A stretch of DNA of 64,000 nt from Burhinus oedicnemus (Eukaryota > Chordata > Aves > Charadriiformes > Burhinidae). A model generated the notes under the pieces. That model had not been told where the DNA came from, made no database searches, and worked only from the letters and a program-made list of their open reading frames with translations. Shown here piece after piece: positions 63,401 through 64,000 of the stretch. The stretch lies in assembly GCA_008921705.1 (NCBI GenBank), contig VFFE01007081.1, positions 1,541,011 to 1,605,010 of the forward strand, given 5' to 3'. The translations under genes and the position numbers were made by a program. Each line of letters starts with the position of its first letter. Position 1 is the stretch's first letter.

Positions 63401-64000
63401 CAGAGGGATTGTGGTCAGAAGCTTATCATCGTACTTTTTAGCCTACTAAATTTAATTCAAAAGACTTAATAGGCTTGTAGCCGCAGCTTTTTTTTGTCTT
63501 TCATTTCTTAATTTTGAAAGTGAGGAGTGAATTTGTCTGGAAATAATCAGTATAGTCCCAGAAGATGCACACTATCCTCTGTAGCAGGATTTGTTTCTTT
63601 ATGCTAGAGTAAGTAGAACCGCTATGGGCAGGAATAATAGTGAGCTTCTGTGCGGTACGGTTTCAGATTACTTGTTTTACTTGGCTAGCTTGATGTCCCT
63701 TGTACAAACCCAGTGTGCCGTAAGTTAGAGGTGACACATTGACTTGTTAAATTGGAGCTCTCGGATTTGACTGAGATCCTGTTGAGAGTACTTAGCTCAG
63801 TGTTTACGTGTCCTTATTTATGCCAAAGCAGGACATTGAAACTAGTTTACATGTTACTGGGGCAGTCAGCTAGCCTTAAACACTTTATGAAGCCTTGAAA
63901 ATATCTTGATATTTTTGTGCTTTTTCAATCAGCTAGTGAAGACAAGCAGAAAGTCAAATTAACTGGTGTTGTGTATCAAAATCAGATGTTAAAAAAGAGT
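60470..64000. other. AT-rich non-coding stretch
   Basis: No recognisable gene or repeat family. It contains T- and A-runs and short frames only. A GTAT/GTGT-rich patch lies near 63138-63170. Nothing indicates that the window edge cuts a gene. Confidence 0.55.

Noticed and set aside
1..64000. tRNA, rRNA, CRISPR arrays, operons or prophage-like modules
   Set aside because: No tRNA B-box with a matching cloverleaf, no spaced direct repeats and no bacterial-style gene packing were seen; this is vertebrate nuclear DNA.

Overview
This is vertebrate nuclear DNA, almost certainly from a bird. The evidence is five fragments of the CR1 non-LTR retrotransposon, the dominant LINE of bird genomes, with typical CR1 3' tails (octamers like ATTCTRTG). 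There is also one solo LTR whose ends, TATA-like box and polyadenylation region fit an endogenous retrovirus LTR type known from birds, probably Neoaves. No prokaryotic signal is present: no operons, ribosome binding sites or long ORFs, and I saw no tRNA, rRNA or CRISPR.

Layout: 1-1942 is plain AT-rich DNA. 1943-2975 is a minus-strand CR1 3' fragment. 2976-8540 is AT-rich, with weak exon-like segments near 7.4-7.6 kb. 8541-10863 is the longest CR1 (plus strand), which keeps most of the reverse transcriptase frame but has frameshifts and a TGA. 10864-15839 holds a candidate minus-strand exon (12846-13004) and a possible LTR-like relic. 15840-16240 is a third CR1. 16241-25356 is AT-rich. 25357-25546 is a pure pyrimidine satellite. 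25547-34074 includes GC-richer segments at about 28.9-29.6 and 30.3-31.4 kb. 34075-34105 is a G11 run followed by a 20-N gap. 34106-41982 is AT-rich. 41983-42297 is a fourth CR1, followed by a possible terminal exon (42434-42676, minus). The solo LTR lies at 50219-50802 between perfect 5-bp duplications. A short candidate exon (57625-57674, plus) has very good splice signals. 59461-60469 is a fifth CR1. The rest is AT-rich.

No complete gene is visible. The window reads as intergenic DNA or the inside of large introns. The candidate exons rest on splice motifs plus open frame only. Some lie on opposite strands and I could not assign any to a known protein, so treat them as leads. The clearest biology is the history of retroelement insertions: one relatively long CR1, several older CR1 tails, and one retroviral LTR reduced to a solo copy. 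I did not find a convincing new biological system.
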